Assembly (NCBI GenBank): GCA_014904845.1
Contig: MU119230.1
Span: forward strand, 62,001-126,000
Direction: 5' to 3'
DNA from: Acephala macrosclerotiorum
Lineage: Eukaryota; Ascomycota; Leotiomycetes; Helotiales; Mollisiaceae
Length of the DNA: 64,000 nt
Within the stretch, counting starts at the first letter, position 1. Every line of letters starts with the position of its first letter. A model generated the notes under the pieces. That model searched no databases, had not been told where the DNA came from, and saw nothing but the letters and a program-made list of their open reading frames with translations. Below, in pieces: positions 12,651 through 24,195 of this stretch. Made by a program: the position numbers and the translations under genes.

Positions 12651-13838
12651 CTACATTCCCTTCCTTCGTCCGTTGCTTCTTTCTGGGTTGTATTGAATAG
12701 CCTCAATATGAGGTAGATCAAAAGCACTGCGCCAGATCAAAATGAAATTGAAGCTTTCCGCATCCCTACCCCGCCTCCCAAGATACAGTCGCAAATACTC
12801 GATGAAAACCATATAATAGTACACTGCAAGGCCAGTGAAAATATGCCACCTAATCGTTGTTTTCATAAGCCATGCCGCCAAAAACCAGAATCGGGGCCAC
12901 TCACCACCCATGCAACTCCAGCACAAAGCCCAAAGGCATGCCAACAGCATCTCTCAAGCTCCTCAGCTCCGCACAAAACTCATTATCAACATTCCAAAGC
13001 ACATACCCCCAAACAAAACTCACTACAACTCGTTAGCCATCCATCACTCCAGCATTTCGGTCTCAACCACATACCAGCACCAAACAACGCCAGACCCTTC
13101 ATATCCCCGGCCACCTCCTGATCATCAACCCTCGTCTTCACCAACCACACACACTCACAGAATACCGTAAAAACCATCATCCCAAACACGATCTGGAATC
13201 CAGGTGTGTAGTCTAGACAATAGTGGATGATGGAAGTAGCGAATGCCATGCAGGAGACGGAGATGCCGAGGGAGAAGCGGGATGAGGGCTGCAGGGTTAC
13301 GGAGAAGGCGGCGAAGAGGATTGCTGATGTTGCGTAGAGCATTGAGAATTCGTCGACTTTGACAAGAGTGAGTGAATTGGAGGGAGAAGGAAGAGGGGAA
13401 GGGGGTTAGGGAGGGGAGGTAGGGAGGGGAGGTAGGGAGGGGAGGAGAGGTACTCATTTGTCCGGTATATTTTATGGTGATGTGATACGCCATTGATCCT
13501 GGTCCAACACATGCTAATAGGAAGTAGCAGAAGATGATAATTTTGTCACGGCTGTGGCATTTAGTGTTTTGGATTCCGACCCAGCCGAGATACACTGTTT
13601 GTCAGTGAGGGAGTGGAATGTCCGAGGGCTAAGGACGACGTACGGTACATGAGGCTGGTTGCTGTGTTGATAAATTCGGCGACGTAGGATGTTAGGTAGA
13701 AATCCTGGAGAATTCAGTACTCATTCGGGACGATGGGGTTAGGGGAAAAGTCACTAATTCACAGAATCTTGTCGAGGAAGAAGTCATCTCTCCCCACGCC
13801 GAAGTCCCTTCGACATATGACCAGTGCAAGAAACCCAT
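12651..13838 (-). CDS. alkaline ceramidase (YPC1/YDC1/ACER family)
   Basis: Six exons (13755-13838, 13644-13704, 13454-13594, 13075-13356, 12905-13022, 12651-12849) join in frame to about 294 aa. The N-terminus MGFLHWSYVEGTSAWGEMTS matches the yeast YPC1 start pattern. Next come YLTSYVAEFINTATSLMYLG, GSMAYHITIKYT, IDEFSMLYAT, FVWGYVLWNVDNEFC and ELHGWWHIFTGLAVYYYM, the last two conserved in the family with metal-binding Ser/Asp/His positions (SMAYH, DEFSM, HGWWH). It should hydrolyse ceramide or phytoceramide to sphingoid base and fatty acid in the ER or Golgi membrane. There are about seven hydrophobic segments. The third intron (13357-13453) holds a G/C-rich tandem repeat. Confidence 0.9.
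13405..13448 (+). repeat. G-rich 13-nt tandem repeat inside a ceramidase intron
   Basis: About three copies of the unit AGGGAGGGGAGGT sit back to back on the plus strand within the third intron of the ceramidase gene, so they are C-rich in the transcript. The runs of three to four G could allow a G-quadruplex on the non-template strand. Confidence 0.7.
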
Positions 13839-14334
13839 TTTCGATTTCAACGAATTTTCGGAAACGACCCAGAGAAGGAGGATAAGAAACAGATGATATG
13901 GGAGTAGGGAATGAAAACATCATTTTGGGAAATCGCTGTTCTTTTATCTCGAGTTGAGCAGACAGAATTGCTCGTTGCTAATTGGCTAGAGACGGAAAAC
14001 GGAGGACCACGACACGGAAACTTTAGCGAATTTGCTGCCCTCACGACGCTGTACCACGAAGAAACACCAGTGGCTTTTTATAGTTCCGTTATCGAAAACT
14101 CCGTTGCTTATTCTCCGTTCCATCATTGGAGACGAAGAACACGAGTCGTGTTCACGTAGGAACTACTACATGCATCCTCTGCCTCGGACTCGACGGACAA
14201 GCTGACTCCAAGGAAAAAGCAAAAAAGTCCCCAAGCGCCAAAGCAAGCCACAGCCTTGTGATGCTGCCACCTTCGCAGCAGGGGCTCGCTATGACCATGG
14301 CCATATTTGCGAGAGGAGCCGGCCCTGTGTCGAG
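13839..14334. other. intergenic between divergent genes
   Basis: This is the shared upstream region of the ceramidase (minus) and the STAND-type locus (plus). No gene was recognised. Confidence 0.5.
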
Positions 14335-16225
14335 ATGGATCCATTATCTATTACAACGACCTGTCTCGGGCTGGTAGGAACCGTCGCGAAGACCTCTATC
14401 GCGATCAATGGATTCGTGCGCGACGTTCGCGGCGCAAGGAGCGACCTTGACTCCGTCTCTAGAGAGCTGCAGTTACTCAAGAGCCTCCTAGAATTGTTTG
14501 TAGACGACGCTGCGAATCCCACGAACGGTTCATTCCTAAATACCCTCAAGAGATAAATTGCTGACATAATCACGAATTGCGGGGGCGTTGTCCGCGAGAT
14601 TGAGAAGACGCTTGAGAGTAACGAGGGCGGTAAGCTGAGCAAAGCTGCCATGTGGGTGATGGGAGGCAAGGACGATATGGCGAAGTTACGATCGAGTCTT
14701 GAGGCGCATAAGTCTGCACTTGAGATTGCGTTTGACATGGCCACTATGTAAGAACCCAGCTTGTCTTAGTGAATTCTGCTAATGATTTGCATGCTAGGAC
14801 GATAGCAAGGGAGATCAAAGCAGATACCCAGGAGATACGAATTGATACTTCTGCCATAAAGGCAGATACTACTCAGATCCTCGCTGAGATCGCTCGCTTA
14901 CAACTACCACCTCAGGATGTGAATCAAAATACCTCGGGGTTCATGTTGGAAAGATATCCGGATAATCTCACGACACACGCCGAAACTGTTTGTGACACAG
15001 TTCCAGATGATCTCGACATGGCTAGTATTGACTACAACGGTGAGGAAGAGATTTCTCCGCGGCCGTTTCTTTGCAATCAAGAGGTCATCCAGATGGTTCC
15101 AGATGAAATCGACACTGAGGAAGCACTAACGGACGATAGGCAATACTCTTGGAGCGACTTTACAATGATAGAGCCTAGCTAGGTAGATGTTGCTGACCGC
15201 GATTGTTTTAAAGAACCTGAGGCAGTTGATTTGGATCCTGTCTTAAGCTGATGGGTGGCCTCAACTTACGAGATCGTTGTCTCTGGTCGCCATCTCATTA
15301 CGGATGTGCCTTCCCCAAAAGAAATCTTGAGCAGGGTGCCACATTCCATACCTCCAGCACGAGATGAATTTTCTCATGCCAGGTATAGCGCTCTTAACTA
15401 CCACCCGGAAGATTTCATTCGAAACAAGTTCGATTTACGTCCTGCCTTGTTCGCGAAACCACGTCGAATAGAAATATTCATGGCAATTCCCATCTCTGGG
15501 TGGGACTCAAAGTCACCCGGCAAAGAGACTCTGGCTCTGGCTCGCACTTTGTCGACCGTTATACATTGCGTCCGGTCTCTCGGTGGCCCACGATATAGCA
15601 GGTGGCTAGGGGACGACGCGTGGAAGCACATTATTGCTGCTCTTATAAGCGAACGCCGTCTATCACAAAGTACCCTTGTTATTCTCCAAGAGCTAGGCGT
15701 CTGTTTGTCCTGGGACGAAGATATGGAGATTATGGTTGGTGGTATGGATAGAAAGATACATACTAATCTTCCCCCCACGAACGGTGAACCCGTGCGAGCC
15801 CACTGTGCTGAGGTCACTACATCCTCCTCAATTTCTGATCCAGCTAATGACAATCGCAGTATACTACTCAGCTTACACCTATTATCGAAAGTCCAAGTTC
15901 CGTCAAAGTTTCCGAGAAATATGGCCAACCAGTTCAGGCTATCACATGTCTACAAGTAGAGAAGTTTGCCGGATCAACTAAATCATGGGCTACCGGGTTC
16001 GCAAACTTGCTTCAACCAAGTTTATGTGTAGAGGTCGAGTCGGGAGCCAAAGTAAGCCCAGAAACGATATATAAATTGTGGTGCAAGCAACCGAAGTCCT
16101 TGCCCCTTCCTCGAAACGGCTGGTACCCACTCGAGTCATTTGGGTTTAAAGAGACCAAATTCATCCGATACAAACAAGGAGGCTTGCGATCGTTGCAGAC
16201 AGCTTTGAGGTCAAGATTGGGTTGA
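14335..16225 (+). pseudogene. STAND-type fungal N-terminal domain followed by a degenerate chitin-synthase-like region
   Basis: The first part starts MDPLSITTTCLGLVGTVAKT and continues FVRDVRGARSDLDSVSREL, the N-terminal domain found in many fungal NLR/STAND and related proteins. After an in-frame TAA (14554-14556) it goes on as IADIITNCGGVVREIEKTLE. A 50-nt intron (14748-14797) follows, then a coiled stretch with EIKADTQEIRIDTSAIKADT. In-frame TAG (15180) and TGA (15249) come next. In the same frame follows a region like the start of a chitin synthase: DEFSHARYSALNYHPEDF, LRPALFAKPRRIEIFM, ARTLSTVI, then across a 47-nt intron (15813-15859) YTTQLTPI, PVQAITCLQVEK and LLQPSLCVEVESGAKVSPE. Chitin synthases have YNED and a DAGT-type aspartate here; both are missing, and the catalytic core is absent. 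The three stops argue for a pseudogene. Two separate remnants in the same frame is the alternative. Confidence 0.65.
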
Positions 16226-17038
16226 GATTCTCTCGAGCACTGTTTGAAAAGGGGTCATTCTCCCAGCCTCCGGGATTCATCGGTTCAGACCGACTCCCTC
16301 TTTTCTGCTGATTTGTCTCATCCAAATTTTAATCTATTTACAAGAAATAGTAACCATCCCGCGCACCATATCTTTTAAAATATTTCTTAACTTCAGCGCT
16401 CACTTGCTATTTGTTTCACACTTTCGAGAGTCTGCGAATTTTCGAAGAAGTACATACCAATTCTCAAAGCGCCACACCACCAGGTCCTACCGATGCCACC
16501 AGCAAATATATATTTATTTATAAGTGGATCTGGATTCTTCATGATGGAAGTGCAACATGGCAATGATATCACAACAAAACTAGTGGTCATACACATCATT
16601 TAGCGATTATCTTCTTGAGGCTTGGCAGACTTTGTTCCGCTCTTCTACACAGTACTCATCACAGTACTCATCACAGGACTATGACTTGTTCCACGTCGGA
16701 AATGGATTGTCCACCCCGCGATGACCTATCTCCCTCTTCCTCCAAAGAATATTTGAGTAATTTTGCTCGCACTGGAGGTCCAATGAAATTTGGTCGAGTC
16801 CCCGGCGCTTGAAGCCGTTGTCGGCCGTCAAGTTCAGGGCGCAATGATGTGGGGGCAGCCCAATGGCATCCACCGCCTTCCGATGCAAAGCGACACCTTC
16901 GACGTCTTTGATCTCCAACACAACTATATCAATGACCAGCGACCCAGAAGAAAGATATGATCTAGAAAGAAACGTTTCGTCGAAGCAAGGAAGCTCACCC
17001 GACGAAATAACGCAATCTACTCCTCACGTGCCGACCCT
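16226..17038. other. intergenic, MFS transporter 5' flank
   Basis: No gene was recognised. A frame at 16863-17096 containing MTSDPEERYDLERNVSSKQ overlaps the start of the MFS gene in another frame and could be an upstream exon, but I found no junction that joins it. A short direct repeat (CACAGTACTCAT twice, then a variant) lies at 16648-16676. Confidence 0.4.
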
Positions 17039-18464
17039 ATGGCAACCTCAACTCAAAGCAACGTTGAGCTCAACTACTGGACTCGGACGAATTTGAATGA
17101 AAGAAACAACTCTGATTCGGTCTCCGATCAATACCGTGGCGTTCGAGATGTGGAAGGACGAGATATCGTGATCCAGCAATTGAAGCCCGTGGACGGAGGA
17201 CCGGACGCGTGGAAGGTTCTCATCGCTGCATTTGTCTTCGAAGCTCTACTCTGGGGTAATTCATCCTAACATCACTCTCTCGATAAAACCACTAATGAAT
17301 GAAGGCTTCCCGATCTCATTCGGTGTTTTCCAAGACTACTATTCCACTCTTCCCCAATTTCAAGGAGCCAATTCCAAAATCGCACTCATTGGAACATTGG
17401 CCCAAGGAATGTCCTATCTAGGAGCACCGGTATCAGCAATGGTTACAAAACGCTTTCCTAAGTACCATCGCCTGCAAATCTGGATCGGTTGGCCAATTTG
17501 TATCGGTGGTCTCGTCGCTGGTTCGTTCGTCACCACCGTCCCAGGTTTGATCGCTACTCAGGGCGTCATGTACGGCTTCGGATTCATAACTTTAACTTAT
17601 CCTATCATCGCTATGGTGGACGAATGGTGGGTTCAACGAAAAGGAATGGCGTTGGGACTCATCGCCAGCGCATCCGGAGCATCGGGTGCAATTATGCCGT
17701 TCATCATTTCTGCTTTGCTGAACAAGTATGGCTACAAAACGACGTTGAGAGCTATCGCCGTCACGATGGCGATCCTTACTGGGCCATTAATTCCATTTCT
17801 CAAAGGACGCCTACCACCCTCCGAACACAGCACAATGGCGAAGACGAATTGGTCTTTCCTCAGACAGCCTCTTTTCTGGGTCTTCGGCGTCTCGACTCTG
17901 ATCCAAGGCCTAGGATTTTTCTTCCCTGCTCTCTATCTTCCATCATACGCAACAGCAATCGGCCTCAGCTCAACGCAAGGTGCCTTGGTCCTAGCAATCA
18001 TGGCTCTAGCTCAACTAATCGGTCAATTCGCCTTCGGCTTTCTCTCCGACAAACAAATCTCGGTCAGTACGCTATATGTAGTTTCCGCCATTGTGGCTAC
18101 AATGGGTTCCTTCGCTGTCTGGGGCCTGTCCAAATCCCTCGGCCTCCTTATCCTGTTCAGCATCATATATGGGTTCTTTGGGTATGCATCCTCAGCTATG
18201 CGAGCAGGGATGGGGAAAGCTGTCAGTGATGATCCTTCTGCTGTTATTGCTACGTATGCGATTTTGGTCTTCTTGCAGGGGATTGGAAATGTGCTTGCAG
18301 GGCCGATTAGTTCGGGATTGTTGGAGAGGAATGTTAGGTTGAATGTTTATGGGGTGGAGAGGTTTAGGAGTCTGGTTATTTTCACAGGGGCTACAATGTC
18401 TGCGAGTGGGTTGATTATTCTTGGGTGGTTTTTGAGGTCGAAAAAGTTGCTTGCGATAAGATAG
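17039..18464 (+). CDS. MFS transporter, monocarboxylate-permease-like
   Basis: Two exons (17039-17255, 17305-18464) flank a 49-nt intron with an ACTAATGA branch site and encode about 458 aa. A polar N-terminus of about 60 residues precedes DAWKVLIAAFVFEALLWG, then FPISFGVFQDYY, the start typical of fungal monocarboxylate-like (MCH-type) transporters. About 12 membrane segments follow, with GFGFITLTYPIIAMVDEWW and a central loop around KGRLPPSEHS. The family moves small organic acids or similar solutes, and the substrate is not predictable. A methyltransferase remnant lies just downstream on the other strand, so the pair may be left over from a small metabolite gene group. Confidence 0.87.
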
Positions 18465-18504
18465 GGTGTAGTGAGGACTTTGAAAGCAAATGTAGGTCTG
18501 TCAC

Positions 18505-19168
18505 TTAGGCCAAACTATATACGCTGACCCCAAACAGCATACCACATCTCAATCCCCACCTCCTCAGCCCCCTATGCACCTCCGGCTTCAGCGCTTTTAT
18601 CGCCTCTGCCGTCATAGGCGGATCACTCAGCGTCCCCATCAACGGAATCATTGCCCCAAACAAGCCCTCAATCTGCACCCTACCCGCCTCCTCCAACTCC
18701 CTACTTCCAGCTCCCTTCCATTCCAAGTCTCTAAGTCCTCCAGCTTACTCAAGCGTCTCACGTAGCCTAGGGCCTACTTTTTCGAAGGCTTGTCGGAGGA
18801 TGAGATGGCACCAGTAGGCACACTTCCATCAACAATCTGCACCCAACCTCCTTTCTTCACCAACGCCGCCAATCGCTTAACAGCCTCGACCGCATTGTCG
18901 AAATATCAAGCGTTGGACATCACAGCGCGCTGATGAACGAAATCGAAAGTCTCTTTCCATTCTTGGGGCCATTTTTCAAGGATGTTTTGAGTCTTCAGCT
19001 CCATGGTTTCTAGCAGTCCATTCGCTCCTGCATTTTCAATGGAGCGATGTCTGTTCCTATCAATGTACAACTTTTTGGATGATACAGCAAGGGTAAAACT
19101 GAGGACAGGAAATGCCCATCCGCCGTGCCTGAGTCGAGGATTCGGAGATTAGGCAGAGTCGTGTCTAG
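18505..19168 (-). pseudogene. SAM-d​ependent methyltransferase remnant
   Basis: Pieces on the minus strand read LRILDSGTADGHFLSSVLP and TLIGTDIAPL (motif I and post I of a class I methyltransferase). Then come TQNILEKWPQEWKETFDFVH, VKRLAALVKKGGWVQIVDGS, and a C-terminal part with GRELEEAGRVQIEGLFGAMI ending at 18505. The order and spacing match methyltransferases common in fungal secondary-metabolite clusters. The pieces are broken by a frame change near 19020-19030, a TGA at 18906-18908 and a TAG at 18774-18776. The N-terminus upstream of motif I is not recognisable. I regard it as non-functional. Confidence 0.7.
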
Positions 19169-20038
19169 AGGATAGAGAAGCGGATGAGATGAAGATGACT
19201 GTGATATACCCGTAAGAGATGAAATGTAGTTGGGGGCCTGACCGAGCGGGCAGTGTTAGTGCTGACTTGGATGTGGGTAAGTGAGCTTCTAGAAACTTCA
19301 CGTGCACTTGACTTTTATGTCTGCATCTTCTGATAAGTGCAGTTTGCGAGGCAGTCTCTTATTTTGTCTCTGGTTCGAGATGTGGATTTCAAGAGACTAG
19401 AGTCTGTTAGAGTTGTCAGATTTGAATGCGAGTAAATACAGTACGAGCCCTATATTACGAGCTGCGGGTCTCAGTTGGACTTTTCCTCTTTTTGTGTTTC
19501 CAGAGCCCCTTCGACTTGTCCTCTGTTCGAGTGAGTCTAATAACTGGTGAGAGCTTCGAGCCTTCCAAGCTAGAGAAGGGGCGAGGAAGGCAGGGTTCAC
19601 GTGATTACACGCGAAGTCCCTTTGGGTTGGGTTTCTATTAGCGATTGAGAAGCCTCAGCTTGAATTGCAATGTTCAGGTTAATAAGTGGTCTAAAGTCCT
19701 CGGGTATTCCAGACCTAAGACTCCCCAAATAGCATGGCAAGTGTCTTGAGCCTGCCTGGTTGCCTCGCCCCTTCCATTTTCGTTATGTCATTCGTTCGCA
19801 ACCATGCTTCCTGTCTGCACCTTCCCAAATAGCTTTCTCAAAGCTCCAAAAACATTTGAAACTATGTAACCATCACCATTAATCTTCATCATTTCAACAT
19901 CAACACCAACATTCTTTGACGCAGAGCTTTACTGTGAATATCTTACCAAGCTTCTTCGACGATCGAGCGCCCGTCTACCACACTCTCGATCGAAAGTACA
20001 TCCGAAATAGCTGAGGCATACTCGATTATCTCCTACGG
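19169..20038. other. intergenic, 5' flank of the 452-aa gene
   Basis: No gene was seen. The stretch before 20039 is pyrimidine and A-rich with several CATCA-type repeats (19870-19910), as expected for a fungal promoter and 5' leader. Confidence 0.45.
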
Positions 20039-21448
20039 ATGACAGAGTTCAAATCATCGCTTTCGACTTCCGCTCACAGAGTTCAAGCTTCGGGCGACAT
20101 GGCAGGCAAACGAAAAAGAGGGGCCGAAAGGGAGGATACGTTCGAGTCTCCCGAATCCAACAGCGCATTGGACGAACGAAGCAAGGGCATTACCATGCCT
20201 TCCGAACCGAGTCGAATGCGAGGCAGAAAAGAAGGTCAAGGCAGTGAAAGAGCAGCAGATAGACCACTAGATCCAAGCGTTAACGGAAGAAAACCCCGAC
20301 CCCTCGAAACCAAATTAATCCTGCATACCAACATCGCTATATTGAAGGAAGTCCATACCATCGAAGATCTCCACGCCTTCATCAAGAGTTCACCCGATAT
20401 GTACAGAGCTTTCCTCGATCAACCAGCGCAAATCCTACTCAGCGTTGTATCACATCAACTCGGGCCCGTCCTCAGAGATGCCATAGCCTTATCGTATACG
20501 GAAAACCTTAATAGATCCATGATCAATGACAAATACCTGCAGAATCTTGTCGCTACCGTCGAGGATTACCGAGTCCGACGGTGGCACACCACCCCGAGGA
20601 GAGCTGTTTCTAAGGAAATGGCGGTGAAAGTGGTTCAATGGAATCGAGTTATACAAACATTTGTGGACTGATTCGGAGAGTTCAGATTCGGCTATATGAG
20701 ATTAAAGAATCTACGATGTGACTGGGAAATGAGCGTCGATGAGCGCCGTGGCATCGCCCAAGCTTTTTTCCGGCTTCAATTCTTCATGAACGCATTCAGC
20801 GAAAAAGACATAGATTCTGCAAGGACTACCATAGATACTTTGTCAATCGCCTTCGGTTTCTTTCAAGTCTGGGAAATGGAGCGCGTCTCATTAGCCGCAG
20901 AACTTGTGGCTGCTCTTCTGTCAAGCGCTTTGCCCTGGAGCCGCTCCGAGCTGGCGTTGTATTATATCAACTTTTACTACATGGACCTCGCAGTGGTGCG
21001 CCGACTGCTACTTGCGAAATTCGAATCAGTGACTGGGGACTATAGACTACTTAATTACAGCATGGGAGAACTAGGCCCTGGGATTATGAATCTTCTGGGT
21101 GCCAGTCACGGGTGCGGAAATGGTCCGCTTCTATTTCCTCAGCCGGCCAACACAACAACACAGTGGCGAGTTGATGCGCCTTACGGATGGATCGATGCTC
21201 TAAATGAAGTAAATACAGATAGATGGGGATGGAGCTTGATAAGAGGTTATGTTAGAGCGGCTGCCTTGTGGCATACTTCTCTAGCGTTGAGAATCGACTT
21301 TACAGAAAGTAGGTACAGAATTTGCGTCTGGAGGTGGCTGGGCTGTGTTTTCTGGGACAAAAGGCGCATCGAGGCAATGAAGAGCACCGATGCTTTCGAA
21401 TTTCTCCAGACGGGCTTCATTACGAAGATCTGGGAGAGGTGGGCTTGA
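20039..21448 (+). CDS. fungal protein of unknown function
   Basis: A long frame reads about 197 codons, meets a TGA at 20669-20671, and continues in the same frame to 21448. A 51-nt intron (20630-20680, GTGGTT...GACTGATTCGGAGAG) removes the stop and keeps frame, giving about 452 aa, which I prefer. The N-terminal 85 residues are basic and disordered. Then comes TIEDLHAFIKSSPDMYRAFL followed by HQLGPVLRDAIAL, a pattern I associate with large families of uncharacterised proteins in Leotiomycetes and Sordariomycetes, often near F-box-like starts. The rest is helical with many aromatic residues and has no catalytic motif that I can name. If the intron is wrong, the gene carries one nonsense codon. 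Confidence 0.65.
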
Positions 21449-22254
21449 ACATGAGGCCTACTTTCCGCACTCAAGCATGTCTCCATGAATCATAATTCGA
21501 ATTCCCTTTTCAGGAGCGAAGACGGCTCTGAATGTCACAATGGCTTTGGGAGAATAGGTGAGCCCCTGAGGTCAGACGCAGTTTGGTGTGCTACTCTGAT
21601 AAAATTCACGATCGGAAGAATCCAAGTACCTATCCCTTTTAATGCAAACGTGGAAAGTGACTAAGTAACCCGAGCTCGCACGTTCAGCCACTTGCATCTT
21701 AGCAAGTAAGCATGAGTTGCCGACAGCAACACCCACTGAATCCTCCATGGCAGGGCTGATATTTCAGCCTCAACTTCGTTAACTTTGGGGTCAAGCATTG
21801 GCTAAGTTCTGAAGTTGCTGGCAGTAAAATCGCTTGCGAGTTGTGGAGCGAGGCTGACGTCGATCACTTTGTCAAACCTCCTCGTCTTGACGAGACCTCA
21901 TCACGCGCCGATGCCCTCCCTATGATGGAAGATACACGCTTGCTGTCATGAGAGTTTGAGGCTGAAGAGATGTAGTAACCTCATTCACGAATGTTAGAGA
22001 GAACATCGACGGCGGTGCTATCATTTTGGTTGTGAAAAGTAAGATCTGGCATGGGTTGAAGTCATATAGAGATGTTTCTATTCATATTAAGCTTCAGATA
22101 GAGATCTTGATGAGGGGAAAGGCATATAAGAGAGAAGATTTAACTTCGAAATAGCATCAATCAGCCAACACTTCAGTGCTTCAAAGCAACCACACTCCAA
22201 CAACCAAACCCAACACCACTCCATATCACCACCCAATTCCAACAAACCAGCAAA
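21449..22254. other. intergenic, promoter of the small secreted protein
   Basis: No gene was recognised. A TATA-like GGCATATAAGAGAG lies near 22121-22134, about 120 nt before the ATG of the secreted protein. Confidence 0.45.
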
Positions 22255-22640
22255 ATGAAGACAGAATTCATCGCTAACATATTTGCCTCTATCCTCGCAG
22301 CCGTTTCTGCTTCCGCGGACCCAGCTTCAAAGCTAGCTATCGGCATAACACAAGTCGGTCGAAACACTGACTTTGGAGAGGTCAGTTAACAGGCTTTCAA
22401 AGTCTCAAGGAGATACTAATATAAAATAGGTTCGAGCAAAGAGAGAACTTAAAGGTCGAAGTGCGGACCCTTGCCAACCATGTACTCCTGGCACAGACCA
22501 ATGCGCAGGTGACAATGGATGTTACTCTTGCAATAGAGGTGAGTGAGGACTGATGTAGAGGAATGTGGGTAGAATGAGGTTGACTTCTCACAGGACCTTA
22601 TGTTTTTCAGATTCAAGATCCTTTGAGATGCGACTGCTAG
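22255..22640 (+). CDS. small secreted cysteine-rich protein (effector candidate)
   Basis: Three exons (22255-22380, 22430-22538, 22594-22640) with introns of 49 and 55 nt join in frame to 93 aa. Both introns have good ends, and the first has a TACTAAT branch site. The protein begins MKTEFIANIFASILAAVSASA, a clear signal peptide with cleavage likely after residue 21. A stretch with a Lys-Arg pair at 46-47, a possible Kex2 site, follows. Then comes a compact domain with seven cysteines at 57, 60, 67, 73, 76, 91 and 93 (CQPC, GCYSC, RCDC). Length, signal and cysteine content fit fungal apoplastic effectors or small antimicrobial-type proteins, but no known family is recognised. No single exon is long enough to stand out as an open reading frame. 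Confidence 0.75.
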
Positions 22641-24195
22641 ATTTGATGACTTCTGTATCGAGTGATGCATTGATGGGCGATTTCGGGATTGAAGGGATGG
22701 GAAATACATAGAATGAGTAGAATATAGATTCAGACACAGGTTTTCATGTGACTACACTCTCATTTGCATTTCCGGTGTTGTAGAATAGCACTCTTTACTT
22801 ATAAAATACAGCGCGATCTCGAGAACAACACCTCATAAAAGCCTCTGGCCATCCAGCCACTCGTCATTCTTGCGAAACTTTCGTCGAACATCCTCGCTTC
22901 AGAATCCCCACCTTCCCATCTCCTCACCTTCAAATTCACCTCCCCAACCACTACCCAACCCCAATCAAGCTAGCCCCTCCTCTCCATTTTCCACAATTTT
23001 CAGAGCCCTTTATAGATTTAAATAACAAAGTTGTCTGCCAGATGTGTAGCCGGTTTGCCTTATAGAAATCAATATACGATATGTACTGTTTCCCTAGATT
23101 CTTAGAGCACTCCTGAAATTACGAATGCACATTCTGCCTGTTTAAAAATCACAGAAGTGTATGATGTGGACTTGTGGTTTTATATGATCTTCTTCGGAAG
23201 GTTTGACTTTTTGTTTGGGGTTTCTATCGATCTGGGACCTTTTTGCAAGTCTTCTCTTGCGAGGGAGGGTCGAAGCGACGTGACTTCCCTTGTTCTTGGG
23301 TTCACCTCCACGATTTTCCTTTAAAAAATCTCGGTTTGGTGAATTCTTTAATCCTACCCCTGAAGACATATTTGAGAAACATTCTTTTTCTTTCTTCGCG
23401 AATCGACTACTTGTGGTTTTAGCTGTTGAGATTCAGAGTTCTACAAGCGAGCCCCTGAACGTGGGGTGCGGGGTCGTCCTTAGCGGTCAACCGCCCCCAA
23501 ATATTCTCTTGCTTCGCTAGAAACGCTATAAAGCAAGGATTTCGGCGAGCAAATCAGTGACTGGTAGAGTGCATGCTGTCTCATATGTCTGTCAATCCAA
23601 TATGGATCAGCTGTCTATTAATGCAGGGTGCAGAGTTCCTAGCTTCTGATAGGGTCAGCTTGCATCGCCTCATCTTGTTCTCTTTTCTCTCGCAACTATC
23701 TCCATTTGCACCTTGCTTCGTACCACTTATTCAATTCAATGCCTAACCTTTGCTCTGCCTGTCGCCGCCTGCTCGCTGCAATTCAACTATATATGGCCCG
23801 TGATTGGCTAAGCCATCACTAAAATCTGCATGCATTAGGAGCAGCAGTCACCGGCGGCTGCAAACTATGCACTTTCAAACTGTATGGCAAACTCTTTCAG
23901 ATGAAGAGGATGAACCTTTGATGACAGTACGAGCAGAATTAATGATAGAAATCCTGTGGAATACGATATTTGGCGACTATGTCTAGTGTACACTCAAGAG
24001 AAGTCTCGGCTAGAGATTGAGATGGAAGTCGAGAGTGGATGGTCAATAATGGAGGGTCATCCCAGCGGGATTAATGACGTTGATTGTACATATCAGATTT
24101 CAACACCTGCAGGAGTTCTGTTAGAGGAGAGATTCGCGATCGAAAGTTACAAGGAATTCAAAGGTAATACAAGATCCAAGCCCGCGATCTTGCTC
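22641..24195. other. 1.5-kb stretch without a recognised gene
   Basis: Plus-strand frames at 23804-23986 and 23956-24261 (with LSDEEDEPLMTVRAELMIEI, then SRLEIEMEVESGWSIMEGHP) have a coding look but overlap in different frames. I could not join them with a clean intron. The 22880-23000 part is C-rich. A remnant of an unknown gene is possible. Confidence 0.35.

Noticed and set aside
15398..15928. 176-codon minus-strand frame
   Set aside because: It is antisense to the chitin-synthase-like region, whose plus-strand translation matches a family.
16863..17096. Possible upstream exon (MTSDPEERYDLERN) of the MFS gene
   Set aside because: It looks protein-like but overlaps the chosen start in another frame. 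I found no GT-AG pair joining the two.
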